Shown here: positions 45,248-54,055 of the stretch, one piece after another | How the letters are laid out: each line of letters opens with the position of its first letter | How positions within the stretch are numbered: the first letter of the stretch is position 1 | DNA from: Fundidesulfovibrio magnetotacticus | GTDB lineage: Bacteria > Desulfobacterota > Desulfovibrionia > Desulfovibrionales > Desulfovibrionaceae | Length of the DNA stretch: 64,000 nucleotides | Reading direction: 5' to 3' | Assembly (NCBI RefSeq): GCF_013019105.1 | Contig: NZ_BLTE01000002.1 | Span: 246,496 to 310,495, forward strand | Position numbers and translations under genes: made by a program | The notes under the pieces: model-generated | Databases searched by the model: none | What the model was told of the DNA's origin: nothing | Seen by the model: only the letters and a program-made list of their open reading frames with translations

Positions 45248-45820
45248 TCATCCCGGCCGGGCCGAACGCGACTCCTCCAGGCAGTGTCGCAGCGCGGCGC
45301 GCAGGCGTTCGACCTCCTGACGGGCCTGGGCAAGCTCCGTCACGTCGAAGTGCTGCACCACCACGGAATTCACGCTGCCGTCGGGCCCGAACACGGGATG
45401 GAGCACCGTCTCCAGGGTGTAGGTGACGTCGGGGGCGTCCATGTGCAGGTGGGAGGCGTTGAACTCGTAGGCCGCCATGCGCACGGTCTCGCCCTTGAGG
45501 GCGCTGTCGAAGCACTCGGGCACGCCCAGCATGATCAGGCCCGGCTCGGTGTAGATGCAGAAGTCCGGCGAGGGAGACTCCTTCCCGGCCACGGCCTGGG
45601 CGACCTTGTTGGCGCGCAGCACCTTGCCCTGGTGGTCCAGCCAGATTTGCATCACGGGGGAGTTGTCGAAGATGCCCTGGAAGGCGTCGCGCTCGGCCTC
45701 CACCAGGGCGCGCACCCGGCGGCTGGCCAGGGCCGCCGCTTCCAGGGCCGCAACCTTGCGGCGCAGCTGAAGGGCTTCTTCCTGCCAGTCCCCGGAGCCG
45801 GGAGCGTCGTGGGTCGTCAT
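45248..45820 (-). CDS. Single PAS-domain protein with flanking coiled coils
   Basis: The 190-residue cytoplasmic protein has an N-terminal coiled coil (EALQLRRKVAALEAAALASR), one PAS domain (QGIFDNSPVMQIWLDHQGKV to VVVQHFDVTELAQAR) and a terminal helix. There is no kinase, GGDEF or methyl-accepting output domain, so it is a stand-alone sensor or adaptor. ATG 45820 was chosen; the frame is open upstream within the next gene. It is the last gene of the minus-strand run that starts at 51254. Confidence 0.75.
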   Translation of the reverse strand: MTTHDAPGSGDWQEEALQLRRKVAALEAAALASRRVRALVEAERDAFQGIFDNSPVMQIWLDHQGKVLRANKVAQAVAGKESPSPDFCIYTEPGLIMLGVPECFDSALKGETVRMAAYEFNASHLHMDAPDVTYTLETVLHPVFGPDGSVNSVVVQHFDVTELAQARQEVERLRAALRHCLEESRSARPG

Positions 45821-45852
45821 GGTGCCATCATGCCGCCGTTGGCGACCCGAGG

Positions 45853-46779
45853 TCAAGGGGCGGCGACCATGCGCGCGGCCAGATGGTCCATGTAGTCCAG
45901 TTCGTCGGACAGCATGGGGGCGTCCGCCTTGCGCAGCCACTCCGAGAGCCAGCCCAGGCGCGAGGCCAGCACGGCCGCGTCCAGCCAGGGCGCAAGGGAG
46001 AGCTCCAGGAGATCGCTCCCGCGCAGTTCCCGGGCGAAAGCCTCGACGAAAGGCGCGCTGCGGTCTCCCCGGGCCTCCAGGAGCACGCAGCCCAGACAGT
46101 TGGCCGCGTCGTCCAGCGCGGGGCGCGCCCCGGCGAACTCCCAGTCGATGACCCCCAGGGGGCCGTCCGCCCCCCAGACCACGTTGAGGGGGTGAAGGTC
46201 GCCGTGGGCCAGGGCGCGAGGCAGCCCGGGCCAGGCCTCCAGATAGGGCGACAAGGCCTTGAGCACGGGGCCCAGGCGCGCGTGGACGCCCGGGCGGTGC
46301 TGCGCCAGGCGCGCGGAGAGCGCGCGGGCGTATTCGGGCAGGTCCAGGGCGAAGAGTCCGCCGGGCAGGGCCAGCCCAAGGGAGGCGCGACGCAGCCGCG
46401 CCAGCCAGCGGGCCAGTTCCCGGGCGGGGCCTGGGCGCTCCAGATAGCCGGGGCGCTCCGGTTCCCGCCCCGTGACGAAGGGCGAGAGCTGCCACAGCCC
46501 GGCCCAGTCGCGCAGCACGTGGCCGCCCCCCGGGACCCTGCGGTAGGGGGCCAGACGGTCCAGGCCCCGCGCCTCCAGGGCCTCCAGGAGGCGTCCCAGG
46601 GCCTCGCGCCGGGCGGCCTGGGCCGGACCGATGCGCTCCAGGAGCCAGAGCGCGCCCGAGGCGTCCTCCACCACCTGGCGGCGCAGGCAGCGCTCCGGGC
46701 TGCCGGGCACGGGGAGGTCCTGCCGGGCGCGGGCGAAGTCCACGCCGAAGGAGGAGAGGAGATCGTGGTAGGGCGTCAT
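45853..46779 (-). CDS. APH-fold phosphotransferase
   Basis: The 308-residue protein belongs to the aminoglycoside-phosphotransferase/choline-kinase fold. The catalytic loop LAHGDLHPLNVVWG and the metal-binding GVIDWEFAG are intact. The substrate cannot be read; homoserine, choline, aminosugars and cell-envelope sugars are all possible in this fold. It lies 24 nt after a glycosyltransferase gene on the same strand, so a sugar or envelope substrate is plausible. Confidence 0.8.
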   Translation of the reverse strand: MTPYHDLLSSFGVDFARARQDLPVPGSPERCLRRQVVEDASGALWLLERIGPAQAARREALGRLLEALEARGLDRLAPYRRVPGGGHVLRDWAGLWQLSPFVTGREPERPGYLERPGPARELARWLARLRRASLGLALPGGLFALDLPEYARALSARLAQHRPGVHARLGPVLKALSPYLEAWPGLPRALAHGDLHPLNVVWGADGPLGVIDWEFAGARPALDDAANCLGCVLLEARGDRSAPFVEAFARELRGSDLLELSLAPWLDAAVLASRLGWLSEWLRKADAPMLSDELDYMDHLAARMVAAP

Positions 46780-46803
46780 GGCGTGTTTCCGGGCCGACGC
46801 GGC

Positions 46804-48369
46804 TCAGGAGAAGGTCCTCTTGAAGGCTTTCACCGCCCTGGCGGCGTAGGCGTAGTCGTAGCTGGCCAGGGCGAGTTCGATGGAAAGGGCGATCTGGGCG
46901 TCCGTGGCCACGCCCGAGAGCACGGCGTCCTTGATCCAGCCCAGGGCCTGCGTCGCGACGCCCGCGGCCCTGGTGCAGGCGATCACGGCGTCCAGCGCCT
47001 CGGGCGTCTTCAGGGTGGCGTAGGCCATGGCGGCGTATTCCAGGGCGCTGTCGGGGTAGCGCTCCTCGTAGGGCTTCTGGAAGCCCAGGTCGCAGACGTC
47101 CTTGCGTTTGAAAAGCGCCGCATAGCCCAGCATGCACACGTGGTAGCGCACGTCCCGACCGGCGGCCAGGGCGGCCAGATGGCGGGCGCACACGCCCTTG
47201 TCCAGCCGCGCCGCCTCCAGGCGGGAGGCCAGGGAGGCCAGACGACGCGCGTCGCCTGCTCCCCGCGCCAAGTGCAGCAGGAGGGTGAGCGTGGCGTCAA
47301 GGCCGGTCTCGGAGGGTTCTCCGGCGGCCTCCTCCAGGCAGGCGAGCCCGGCCTCCTCGCGCCCGGTGCGCAGCAGGATCAGACCCAGGGCGTGCAGCGC
47401 CCGGGGGCGCACACCCCCCGGGGCGGCCGCTGCGTCGTGCAGCAGCTGAAGGGCCTCGTCGATGCGGCCTCCATGGCGCACGGCCTGGGCGTATCGGCCC
47501 CGGCCCTCGCCCAGGAGCCTCTCCGGCAGGGAGACCATGGGGGCCGCGCGGCCCTCGGCCAGGTGGTCGAGGACGGTGCGCGCCCGACAGGCGCTCGTGT
47601 GGCGCAGCCTGCATTCTTCCTGGCCGTTCCGGGCGATGTGGGCGTGGCCCTCCGCGTCCTGGGCGACGCGCTCGACCAGCCCCGCGACGTCGGCCGGGGA
47701 ATAGCCCAGGTAGTGCGTTCCCTCCTGGAAGTGCTGGCGCACCCCGTAGCCCTGGCGCTCCGAGAGCAGGAGCGAGCCCGAGGCCAGGGCATGGAGGAAA
47801 CGCAGGTTCAGGCCGGGGAAGAAGTTCTCGTTGAGCACCATGCGCGAGGCCGCGAAGAGGTCCAGCATGGCGGCCTGGGGGATGTCGCTGACCACGTTGA
47901 GGGGAAAGCGCGCCTGCAGGTGCGCGATGAGGTTGGCGCGCTTCTCGCGGTGTTCGGTCAGACGCCCCACGAAGGTGATGAGGTGTTCCTTGGCCGCCGG
48001 GGGGCGGAAGTCCCCTTCCGAGACGCACAGGGGGAGCCAGCGGGCCTGCACGCCCTCGCTCCGGAAACGGGAGACGGAAAAGAGCTGGTCCACGTAGACC
48101 AGCGCGAACAGCTTGCAGAGCGGTGCGAGCCAGAAGGCGCCAAGGGGCGCGTCGATGCACCAGGCCGCCAGCCTGTGGCGGCTCTCGCCGAGACCTTTGG
48201 GGATTTCGGTCCGGCCGTAGAATTCGAGAAACACCACGTCGGGCTTGACGCCGGCTTCCTCCACGATCTCGTCGAGCGTGCGCCCGGAGTCCAGCCTGAT
48301 GGGCGCGACCTCGCAGCCCAGCCGCTCGAAGCCTTCGCGGAGGAACCAGCCGGAGTAGGCTATGCGCAT
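46804..48369 (-). CDS. Glycosyltransferase-like protein (CgeB type) with helical C-terminal domain
   Basis: The 521-residue protein has a GT-B-like N-terminal two-thirds: MRIAYSGWFLREGFERLGCE, VDQLFSVSRFRSEGVQARWL, LITFVGRLTEHREKRANLI, and a donor-site-like NENFFPGLNLRFLHALASGS with LLSERQGYG, typical of CgeB/DUF3880-type transferases. The last 200 residues are Ala/Leu-rich helical repeats, possibly TPR-like. A role in glycosylating a surface protein (flagellin, pilin) or polysaccharide is inferred. ATG 48369 starts the gene 26 nt after the acs stop. Confidence 0.75.
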   Translation of the reverse strand: MRIAYSGWFLREGFERLGCEVAPIRLDSGRTLDEIVEEAGVKPDVVFLEFYGRTEIPKGLGESRHRLAAWCIDAPLGAFWLAPLCKLFALVYVDQLFSVSRFRSEGVQARWLPLCVSEGDFRPPAAKEHLITFVGRLTEHREKRANLIAHLQARFPLNVVSDIPQAAMLDLFAASRMVLNENFFPGLNLRFLHALASGSLLLSERQGYGVRQHFQEGTHYLGYSPADVAGLVERVAQDAEGHAHIARNGQEECRLRHTSACRARTVLDHLAEGRAAPMVSLPERLLGEGRGRYAQAVRHGGRIDEALQLLHDAAAAPGGVRPRALHALGLILLRTGREEAGLACLEEAAGEPSETGLDATLTLLLHLARGAGDARRLASLASRLEAARLDKGVCARHLAALAAGRDVRYHVCMLGYAALFKRKDVCDLGFQKPYEERYPDSALEYAAMAYATLKTPEALDAVIACTRAAGVATQALGWIKDAVLSGVATDAQIALSIELALASYDYAYAARAVKAFKRTFS

Positions 48370-48395
48370 GATCCCGCCCGACGGAGGACTCCCCC

Positions 48396-50324
48396 CTACT
48401 CCTCTTCCAGACTCGACAGGTCCCCCGGGGCGGCCCCGGTCTCTTCCGCTTTCAGCAGCCTGCGAAGGATCTTGCCGCTCTTGGTGTGGGGCAGCTGCTC
48501 GCGGAAGGCGATGGCCCGGATGGAGACGAAGGGGCCGAGTTCGCGCTTCACGTGGGCCTTGAGGGCCATGATCAGCTCGTCCTCGGAGTCGTAGTCCTTG
48601 TTCCAGCCCTCGGCGCGCACCACGAAGCACTTGGCCGCCTCGCCCTTGATGGAGTCCGGCACGCCGATCACCGCCGCCTCCACCACCGACTTGTGCGCCG
48701 TGAGCGCCGCCTCCACCTCGGCCGGGCCGATGCGGTGCCCCCCGATGTTGAGCACGTCGTCCGCGCGGCCCTGGAACCAGAAGTAGCCGTCCTCGTCCTT
48801 GCGGGCCACGTCTCCCGCGAAATACACGCCCGGGATCTTCTCCCAATAGGCCTGGCGGTACCCCTGGTCGTCGTTCCAGAGGGTGCGGGCCATGGCGGGC
48901 CAGGGCTTGCGTATCACCACGAAGCCGCCCTTGTCGTGTCCGGCGGGGTTGCCGTGGCGGTCCACCACGTCCACCTCCACGCCCGGCAGGGGCCGACCGG
49001 CCGACCCGGGCTTCAGAAGCGAGATGGGCAGGGGCGACACCATGAACATGCCCGTCTCGGTCTGCCACCACGTGTCCAGCAGCGGGCACTCGCTGCGCCC
49101 GATGTACTTGTGGAACCACACCCACGGCTCGGGGCCGATGGGCTCGCCCACGCTGCCCAGCAGGCGCAGGGTGGAGAGGTCGTGCTTGCGGGGGTACTGC
49201 GAGCCGTAGCGCATGAGCATGCGGATGAGCGTGGGCGTGGTGTAGAGGATGGTCACGCCGTAGCGGGCCACGATGGCCCAGAGCCGGTCGGCCTGGGGGT
49301 AGAGGGGGTGGCCCTCGTAGAGCACCACGGTGGTGCCCGCCATGAGCGGCCCGAAGACCACGTAGCTGTGCCCGGTGATCCAGCCCGGATCGGCGGTGCA
49401 GAGGTAGAGGTCGGTGGGTTTGACGTCCATCACCCAGCGGTAGGTGGCGTGCACGCCCACCATGTAGCCGCCGTGGGTGTGCAAAAGGCCCTTGGGCTTG
49501 CCGGTGGCCCCGGAGGTGTAGAGCAAAAAGAGCGGATCCTCGGCGTCCATCACCTCGGTGGGGGCCTGGGGGCTCTCCTGGCGGATCAGGTCTTCGTAGC
49601 GCAGGTCGCGGGGCTCCACCATGTCGGTTTCCACCCCGGCGCGGTGCACCACGATCACGGACTCGGCGCAGTCGGCGTCCTCCCCGAAGAGGGCCTCGTC
49701 CACCACGGACTTCAGGTTGATCACGCGGCCGTTGCGGTAGAAGCCGTCGGCCGTGACGATGATCTTGGGGCGGCAGCTCTCGATGCGCTCGCGCAGGGAG
49801 CGGGCCGAGTAGCCCGCGAACACCAGGGTCTGCACCGCGCCGATCTTGGCGGCGGCCAGCATGGTGATCACGGTTTCGGGCAGGGGCGGCAGATAGATGA
49901 GGATGCGGTCGCCCTTCTGGACGCCCAGGCCGCGCAGGGCGTTGGCCAGGCGGCAGACCTCGCGGTAGAGTTCGTAGTAGGTGTATTTGCGGCACTCGCC
50001 GGACTCGCCCTCCCAGATGACGGCGAGCTTGTTCTTGTTCACGGTGAGGATGTGCCGGTCCAGGGCGTTGTGCACCAGGTTGCACTTGCCGCCGGAGAAC
50101 CACTTGTAGAAGGGGGGGTTGGAGTCGTCGAGCACCTGGTCCCACTTGGCGAACCAGTCCATCTCGGCGGCGCGTTCCTCCCAGAAGAGGCGGTAGTCCT
50201 GCCGGGCCAGGGTCTGGGCGGCCTTGAGCTCGGCCTGGCCCATGTTGGCCTCGCGCACCACCTGGGGCTGGGGCCGGAAGACCCGTTCCTCCCGGAGCAG
50301 GCTATCGACGAGGCCGGTTTCCAT
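48396..50324 (-). CDS. acsA: Acetyl-CoA synthetase (AMP-forming), copy 1
   Basis: Acs makes acetyl-CoA from acetate, ATP and CoA. The 642-residue protein has the adenylation motifs [22 protein letters not shown] and GRADDVLNIGGHRIGPAEVE, and ends with the catalytic lysine motif TKSGKILRR, which is the lysine controlled by acetylation in other bacteria. GGAG precedes ATG 50324. It lies 57 nt downstream of the LytTR regulator and is a separate locus from the second Acs at 59461. The two differ clearly in sequence, so specialisation for acetate versus another short acid is possible. Confidence 0.93.
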   Translation of the reverse strand: METGLVDSLLREERVFRPQPQVVREANMGQAELKAAQTLARQDYRLFWEERAAEMDWFAKWDQVLDDSNPPFYKWFSGGKCNLVHNALDRHILTVNKNKLAVIWEGESGECRKYTYYELYREVCRLANALRGLGVQKGDRILIYLPPLPETVITMLAAAKIGAVQTLVFAGYSARSLRERIESCRPKIIVTADGFYRNGRVINLKSVVDEALFGEDADCAESVIVVHRAGVETDMVEPRDLRYEDLIRQESPQAPTEVMDAEDPLFLLYTSGATGKPKGLLHTHGGYMVGVHATYRWVMDVKPTDLYLCTADPGWITGHSYVVFGPLMAGTTVVLYEGHPLYPQADRLWAIVARYGVTILYTTPTLIRMLMRYGSQYPRKHDLSTLRLLGSVGEPIGPEPWVWFHKYIGRSECPLLDTWWQTETGMFMVSPLPISLLKPGSAGRPLPGVEVDVVDRHGNPAGHDKGGFVVIRKPWPAMARTLWNDDQGYRQAYWEKIPGVYFAGDVARKDEDGYFWFQGRADDVLNIGGHRIGPAEVEAALTAHKSVVEAAVIGVPDSIKGEAAKCFVVRAEGWNKDYDSEDELIMALKAHVKRELGPFVSIRAIAFREQLPHTKSGKILRRLLKAEETGAAPGDLSSLEEE

Positions 50325-50381
50325 GGGGGTCTCCTGGGGCGGCGTTGGCGGCGGACGCGGGGAAGGCGGGGGGACGAAGGG

Positions 50382-51254
50382 TCATAGGCCGAGCACCTGC
50401 TTGAGTTCTCCGATCCTGCGGCGGCTGATGGGCAGCTCGATGCGCGTTTTGCCCTGGGTGCGCAGCATGAACTGCCCGCCCGGGAGGCTGGCGATCTCCG
50501 TGACGGCCTCCAGGTTCACCAGGAATTTGCGGTGCACGCGGAAGAAGCCGTGGGGTCCCAGGCGCTCCTCCAGGTTCTTGAGCCGGTAGGAGGTGAGGTA
50601 TTTCTGCTGCACGGTGTGCACGAAGGAGTAGTCCTCGTAGGCCTCCACGAAGAGGATCTGGGGATAGGGCAGCAGGAGCGTGCGGCCGTCCAGGGTGATG
50701 GGCAGCTTCTCGATGTCCACGGGGCGCTTCTTCTGGGTGAGGTCCCATGCCTGCTTGAGGGCGGAGATGAACTGTCCTTCCTCCTCCTCCTCGATGGGCA
50801 GCGAGAGGGTTTGCTGGTCGTCCTGGGCGCGGGCGCTGCGCTCCTCCACCCAGGCCCCGGCGGGCTGCACCTGCTTGAAGCCCGGGGAGAGCGCGCCCAG
50901 GCGGGCCAGGGTCATGTCCAGGCGCTGGGGGAGCGCCGGCCAGACGAGATAGTCGGCCGCGCCCAGCTCGAAGGCCTTGCAGGCCTGGGATTCGTCGGCG
51001 GCCACGAAGACCAGGGCCGGGCGTTCGCGCCTTCCGGCGAGCATCTGGGCCAGCTCCATGCCGGAGGTGGGTCCGGGCAGGTCGGGGCTTACGAAGAACA
51101 CCCCGTAGGGGATGGCTTCGAGCATCTCCAGGGCCTCGAAGGCGGTGGCGGCCTCGCCCAGCACGCGCAGCGCCTGGGCCCCGGCCAGCAACTGGCGCAG
51201 GCCCGCGCGCACGGCGGGGTCCGAATGGACGATGAGGGTTTTCACCTGGGGCAT
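50382..51254 (-). CDS. LytTR-type regulator with degenerate receiver
   Basis: The 290-residue protein has a receiver-like N-terminus (about 4-120), a linker rich in Gln and Glu, and a C-terminal LytTR DNA-binding domain (about 190-290; ILFVEAYEDYSFVHTVQQKY, then FFRVHRKFLVNLEAVTEI). The receiver has lost the usual residues: LIVHSDP replaces LIVDDEP, FVSPDLPG puts Ser56 at the phospho-Asp position, and the conserved Lys is Trp in YLVWPALP. Regulation by phosphorylation is unlikely. It is upstream of acsA and is its probable regulator. No partner kinase is adjacent. Confidence 0.85.
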   Translation of the reverse strand: MPQVKTLIVHSDPAVRAGLRQLLAGAQALRVLGEAATAFEALEMLEAIPYGVFFVSPDLPGPTSGMELAQMLAGRRERPALVFVAADESQACKAFELGAADYLVWPALPQRLDMTLARLGALSPGFKQVQPAGAWVEERSARAQDDQQTLSLPIEEEEEGQFISALKQAWDLTQKKRPVDIEKLPITLDGRTLLLPYPQILFVEAYEDYSFVHTVQQKYLTSYRLKNLEERLGPHGFFRVHRKFLVNLEAVTEIASLPGGQFMLRTQGKTRIELPISRRRIGELKQVLGL

Positions 51255-51387
51255 GGTCCGGGGCTCCGATCTTCCGGGTTAGGTAGCGGGAAACGGACCA
51301 GTGGGCAAGGGGCGCTTGCGGCAAGAACGAATCAGGGTCATAGGAGGCGCGAAACGCCCATCCCGCACCCCAACTCCTGGAGGCCCC

Positions 51388-51765
51388 ATGCGCGCCGCCC
51401 TCGCCGTCCTGATCGTGGTCCTTCTCGCCTGCACCGCCGCCGTGGCCCGCGAGAACCGCAAGACCCTTCGCTTCGAGCGCGGGGCCGACTCCGCCACCGT
51501 GCAAGGCGCGGTGATTCGCGGCGACCGCGACGTGTACGACCTCGGCGCGCGCGCGGGCCAGACCATGGAGGTCTCCGTCACCGCCTTCGAGGACAACGCC
51601 GTGTTCCAGGTTTTCGCCCCGGGCGGCAAGCCCCTGCCCGGCGCGGACGAAGGCGACGACGCCAAGGCCTGGAAGGGCGCGCTCCCCGCCTCGGGGACCT
51701 ACCGCATCGTGGTGGGCGGCACGCGCGGCAACGCCGAGTACGCCCTCACGGTGAGCATCCGTTAG
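51388..51765 (+). CDS. Small exported protein, 125 aa
   Basis: A signal peptide (AALAVLIVVLLACTAAVA) is followed by about 105 residues that read as a beta-sandwich (DVYDLGARAGQTMEVSVTAF, YRIVVGGTRGNAEYALTVSI), similar in style to pre-peptidase C-terminal or inhibitor-like secreted domains. GGAGG precedes ATG 51388. It is monocistronic, divergent from the LytTR gene and convergent with the AbrB-type permease. Function unknown. Confidence 0.72.
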   Translation: MRAALAVLIVVLLACTAAVARENRKTLRFERGADSATVQGAVIRGDRDVYDLGARAGQTMEVSVTAFEDNAVFQVFAPGGKPLPGADEGDDAKAWKGALPASGTYRIVVGGTRGNAEYALTVSIR

Positions 51766-51807
51766 CAGCCTGTTACAAATCGCCGCCGGACGAGGAACGA
51801 TGCGCCT

Positions 51808-52890
51808 TTACGGGCAGCTGTCGCCCCCGCCCTTGGGCGAGGCCGCCCGGCAGACCAGGCGCGCCACCAGTGGGCCGGCCAGCACCACGGCGAAGAGCCG
51901 CAGGGTCTGCACGGCCAGCACGAAGGGCACGTCGGCGCGGCTGCCCACGGCGATCACGGCCACGGAGTCCAGGCCGCCGGGGCTGGTGGCCAGGTAGGCC
52001 GTGAGGGGGTCCACGCCCAGCGCGGCGTTCAAAAACCACGACGAGAGGGCGCACAGCCCGATGAGCGCGGCCGTGGCCCCAAGGAGCGCCGGAATGGCCC
52101 GCAGGGCGTGGCGCACGGAATCCGGCGTGAAGCGCAGCCCGATGGACCAGCCCAGGCCCGCGTAGGCCACGGCCAAAAGCCACGGCGGCAGGGAGAGGTG
52201 CGCGGCCCCCGTGACGTGGAGCGCCGCGGCGGCCGTCATGGGCAGGAGCATGGCCCCGGCCGGGACGCGCAGCCGCCTGCCCAGCCAGCAGCCCCCGCCG
52301 ATCACCCCCAGCGCGGCCAGCAGCGCGCCGTCCGGGGCCGCGAAGCCGAAATCCAGGAGCGGCGCGGGCTGGAAGGACGACGGCGCGGCCCCGAGCAGCA
52401 GCCGCGACACCCCCGAGGCCGTGAGCACCACCACGAAGAGGCGCAGGTACTGGGTGAAGGCCACCAGGCGCACGTCGGCCCCGTATTCGGAGGCCAGGGC
52501 GGTCATGGCGGCCGCGCCGCCGGGGGAGAAGCCCCAGGCGGCGGTGTTGGAGGGCAGAAGCCGCCAGCGCTCCAGGGCTGCGGCCACCAGCGCCCCGAAG
52601 GCCACCGTGGCGCCAACCACCAGGAGCATGGCCCACCAGGCCTCAAGCGCCGTGGCCAGGATGGAGGCCGTAACCGCCGTGCCCACCTGGCAGCCCACCA
52701 CGGCCTGGGCCGCCTGGAATCCCCAGCCCGGCACGCGCACGCCCGCGCCGCGCAGCCCGAAGGCCACGGCCGCCAGCATGGGGCCGAGCAGCATGGCCGC
52801 CGGAAAGGCGGCCCACTTGAGGGCCAGGGCCAGGGGCAGCGAGACCCCCGCCAGGGCGGTCCATTGCCAGATTGAAGAGCGTGAGGACAT
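51808..52890 (-). CDS. AbrB-family (PF05145-type) membrane protein
   Basis: The 360-residue protein has about ten hydrophobic helices in two similar halves, each with the signature seen as WGFSPGGAAAMTALASEYGADV and YLATSPGGLDSVAVIAVGSRADV. Proteins of this family are often mislabelled as ammonia monooxygenase or AbrB regulators but are membrane proteins, probably transporters. ATG 52890 was chosen because the upstream frame (to 53037) is Pro/Arg-rich and not protein-like. It faces the small exported protein. Confidence 0.83.
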   Translation of the reverse strand: MSSRSSIWQWTALAGVSLPLALALKWAAFPAAMLLGPMLAAVAFGLRGAGVRVPGWGFQAAQAVVGCQVGTAVTASILATALEAWWAMLLVVGATVAFGALVAAALERWRLLPSNTAAWGFSPGGAAAMTALASEYGADVRLVAFTQYLRLFVVVLTASGVSRLLLGAAPSSFQPAPLLDFGFAAPDGALLAALGVIGGGCWLGRRLRVPAGAMLLPMTAAAALHVTGAAHLSLPPWLLAVAYAGLGWSIGLRFTPDSVRHALRAIPALLGATAALIGLCALSSWFLNAALGVDPLTAYLATSPGGLDSVAVIAVGSRADVPFVLAVQTLRLFAVVLAGPLVARLVCRAASPKGGGDSCP

Positions 52891-53177
52891 GCGGACGGTT
52901 CCTGCGGCGCGCCATCGTGCAGGCGCGGCCGGGGACCCCGTTACACCCGGCCCGGCCGGGGGGCAAGGCGCGGCCGCCGGAGCGCGGCCCGGCCCGGGAC
53001 GAGACCTTCCCCCATTGGGCCGACGGCGCGTGCGCAACGCCTTCCTCCCGCAGCTCTACCTGCTCCTCCCCCTGCCTCTCTTTGCACGGTCTGAACCATT
53101 GACAGAACCAGTTATCAATTACAACGGATACCCAATCTTGACATACAGACACCGTGCACTCCAGCCGGATACCTCGA

Positions 53178-53462
53178 ATGTTCAACAAGTTACTGGATGG
53201 TGTTGAAAGAGAATTCAAGAAAGACAAAGCACTCTTTCTATTCGAAGCCTTTCAAATCTGCCTGCTCGTCATCTGGATTCTATGGAACCTCATTTTCCTG
53301 CCCTCCAGGTGCATGCGCGCCAATCCTGACAACCCGACTGAATCAGGCGCGGAACAGACCGGACGAGCAATTGCCCAAGATCAATCGCCCCTTGCCAACG
53401 GCATGATAGACGCCGTGCAACCTTCCTCCAAAGGTCTGGGGCGGTGCCCAATCCCTCGGTGA
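53178..53462 (+). CDS. Small single-helix membrane protein, low confidence
   Basis: An open frame of 94 residues lies in an AT-richer patch. It starts with a charged amphipathic helix (MFNKLLDGVEREFKKDKALF), followed by one transmembrane helix (QICLLVIWILWNLIFLP) and a polar tail. The ribosome binding site is weak and the second half has poor coding character, so the true gene may be shorter or absent. TTGACA occurs at 53139. Composition is unlike the neighbours, suggesting transferred or decaying DNA. Confidence 0.4.
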   Translation: MFNKLLDGVEREFKKDKALFLFEAFQICLLVIWILWNLIFLPSRCMRANPDNPTESGAEQTGRAIAQDQSPLANGMIDAVQPSSKGLGRCPIPR

Positions 53463-53548
53463 AGGCCCCGCACCTCCGAACCTGTCCCTTCCGGTTCCGT
53501 CTCTTGGGTGCAAACGGCAGCAACCATCCTTCCCTGGCCTGATCCCCC

Positions 53549-53669
53549 GGCCAACGGCCGCCTTTCCCCGGTGAACGGCCTGCCCGCCCGCCGCTTACCG
53601 TTCGCCCCCCGAACCGTTCACCGGCCACGCGCCGACACCCAACCGTTGGCCGAAACACCCCTTTTTTTT
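53549..53669 (+). promoter_or_regulatory. Nested inverted repeats and T8 tract in the acetate-operon leader
   Basis: GGCCAACGG (53549-53557) pairs with CCGTTGGCC (53643-53651). Inside it, CCGGTGAACGG (53568-53578) pairs with CCGTTCACCGG (53614-53624), all perfectly. Ten nt after the outer stem comes a run of eight T (53662-53669), 90 nt before the DUF485 gene. The arrangement looks like a structured leader or attenuator, or two nested operators. The 53463-53758 spacer holds nothing else recognised. Confidence 0.55.
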
Positions 53670-53758
53670 CCCCCCGACCCGTATACACCGAAATCGCGGA
53701 CGCTTTCGAGCGCGCGCCGAGGGCCCATCCGCCAAACCCCAACCGGGAGGTTCACCCC

Positions 53759-54052
53759 ATGCAACCCCACTCCATCGACCAAAACGAGTTCAAAGACCTC
53801 GTGCGCAAGAAGTGGTCCGTCTCGCTCTCCATGACCGCCCTGATGCTGGTCATCTACTTCGGCTTCATCCTGCTCCTGGCCTTCAACAAGCACGTCCTGG
53901 CCCAGAAGATCGGCGAACACATGACCCTGGGCATCCCCATCGGCCTGGCCGTGATCCTCTCCGCCTGCGTCATGACCGGCCTCTACGTGCGCTGGGCCAA
54001 CACCAGCTACGACCGCTCCGTGAAATCCATCCTCGACCACATGAAGGGGTAG
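53759..54052 (+). CDS. yjcH: DUF485 membrane protein, ActP partner
   Basis: The 97-residue protein has two transmembrane helices (MTALMLVIYFGFILLLAF and IGLAVILSACVMTGLYVRWA), separated by the family's AQKIGEHMTLGIP segment. It matches DUF485 proteins such as YjcH, which is always encoded just before the acetate symporter ActP. GGGAGG is 8 nt before the ATG, and actP follows 3 nt after the stop. It is the first gene of the acetate operon. Confidence 0.93.
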   Translation: MQPHSIDQNEFKDLVRKKWSVSLSMTALMLVIYFGFILLLAFNKHVLAQKIGEHMTLGIPIGLAVILSACVMTGLYVRWANTSYDRSVKSILDHMKG

Positions 54053-54055
54053 GCC

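Noticed and set aside
46804..50145. 1113-codon frame spanning the glycosyltransferase and part of acsA
   Set aside because: Only the part from ATG 48369 encodes a protein-like sequence. The upstream part is an Arg/Pro-rich shadow of acsA in another frame.
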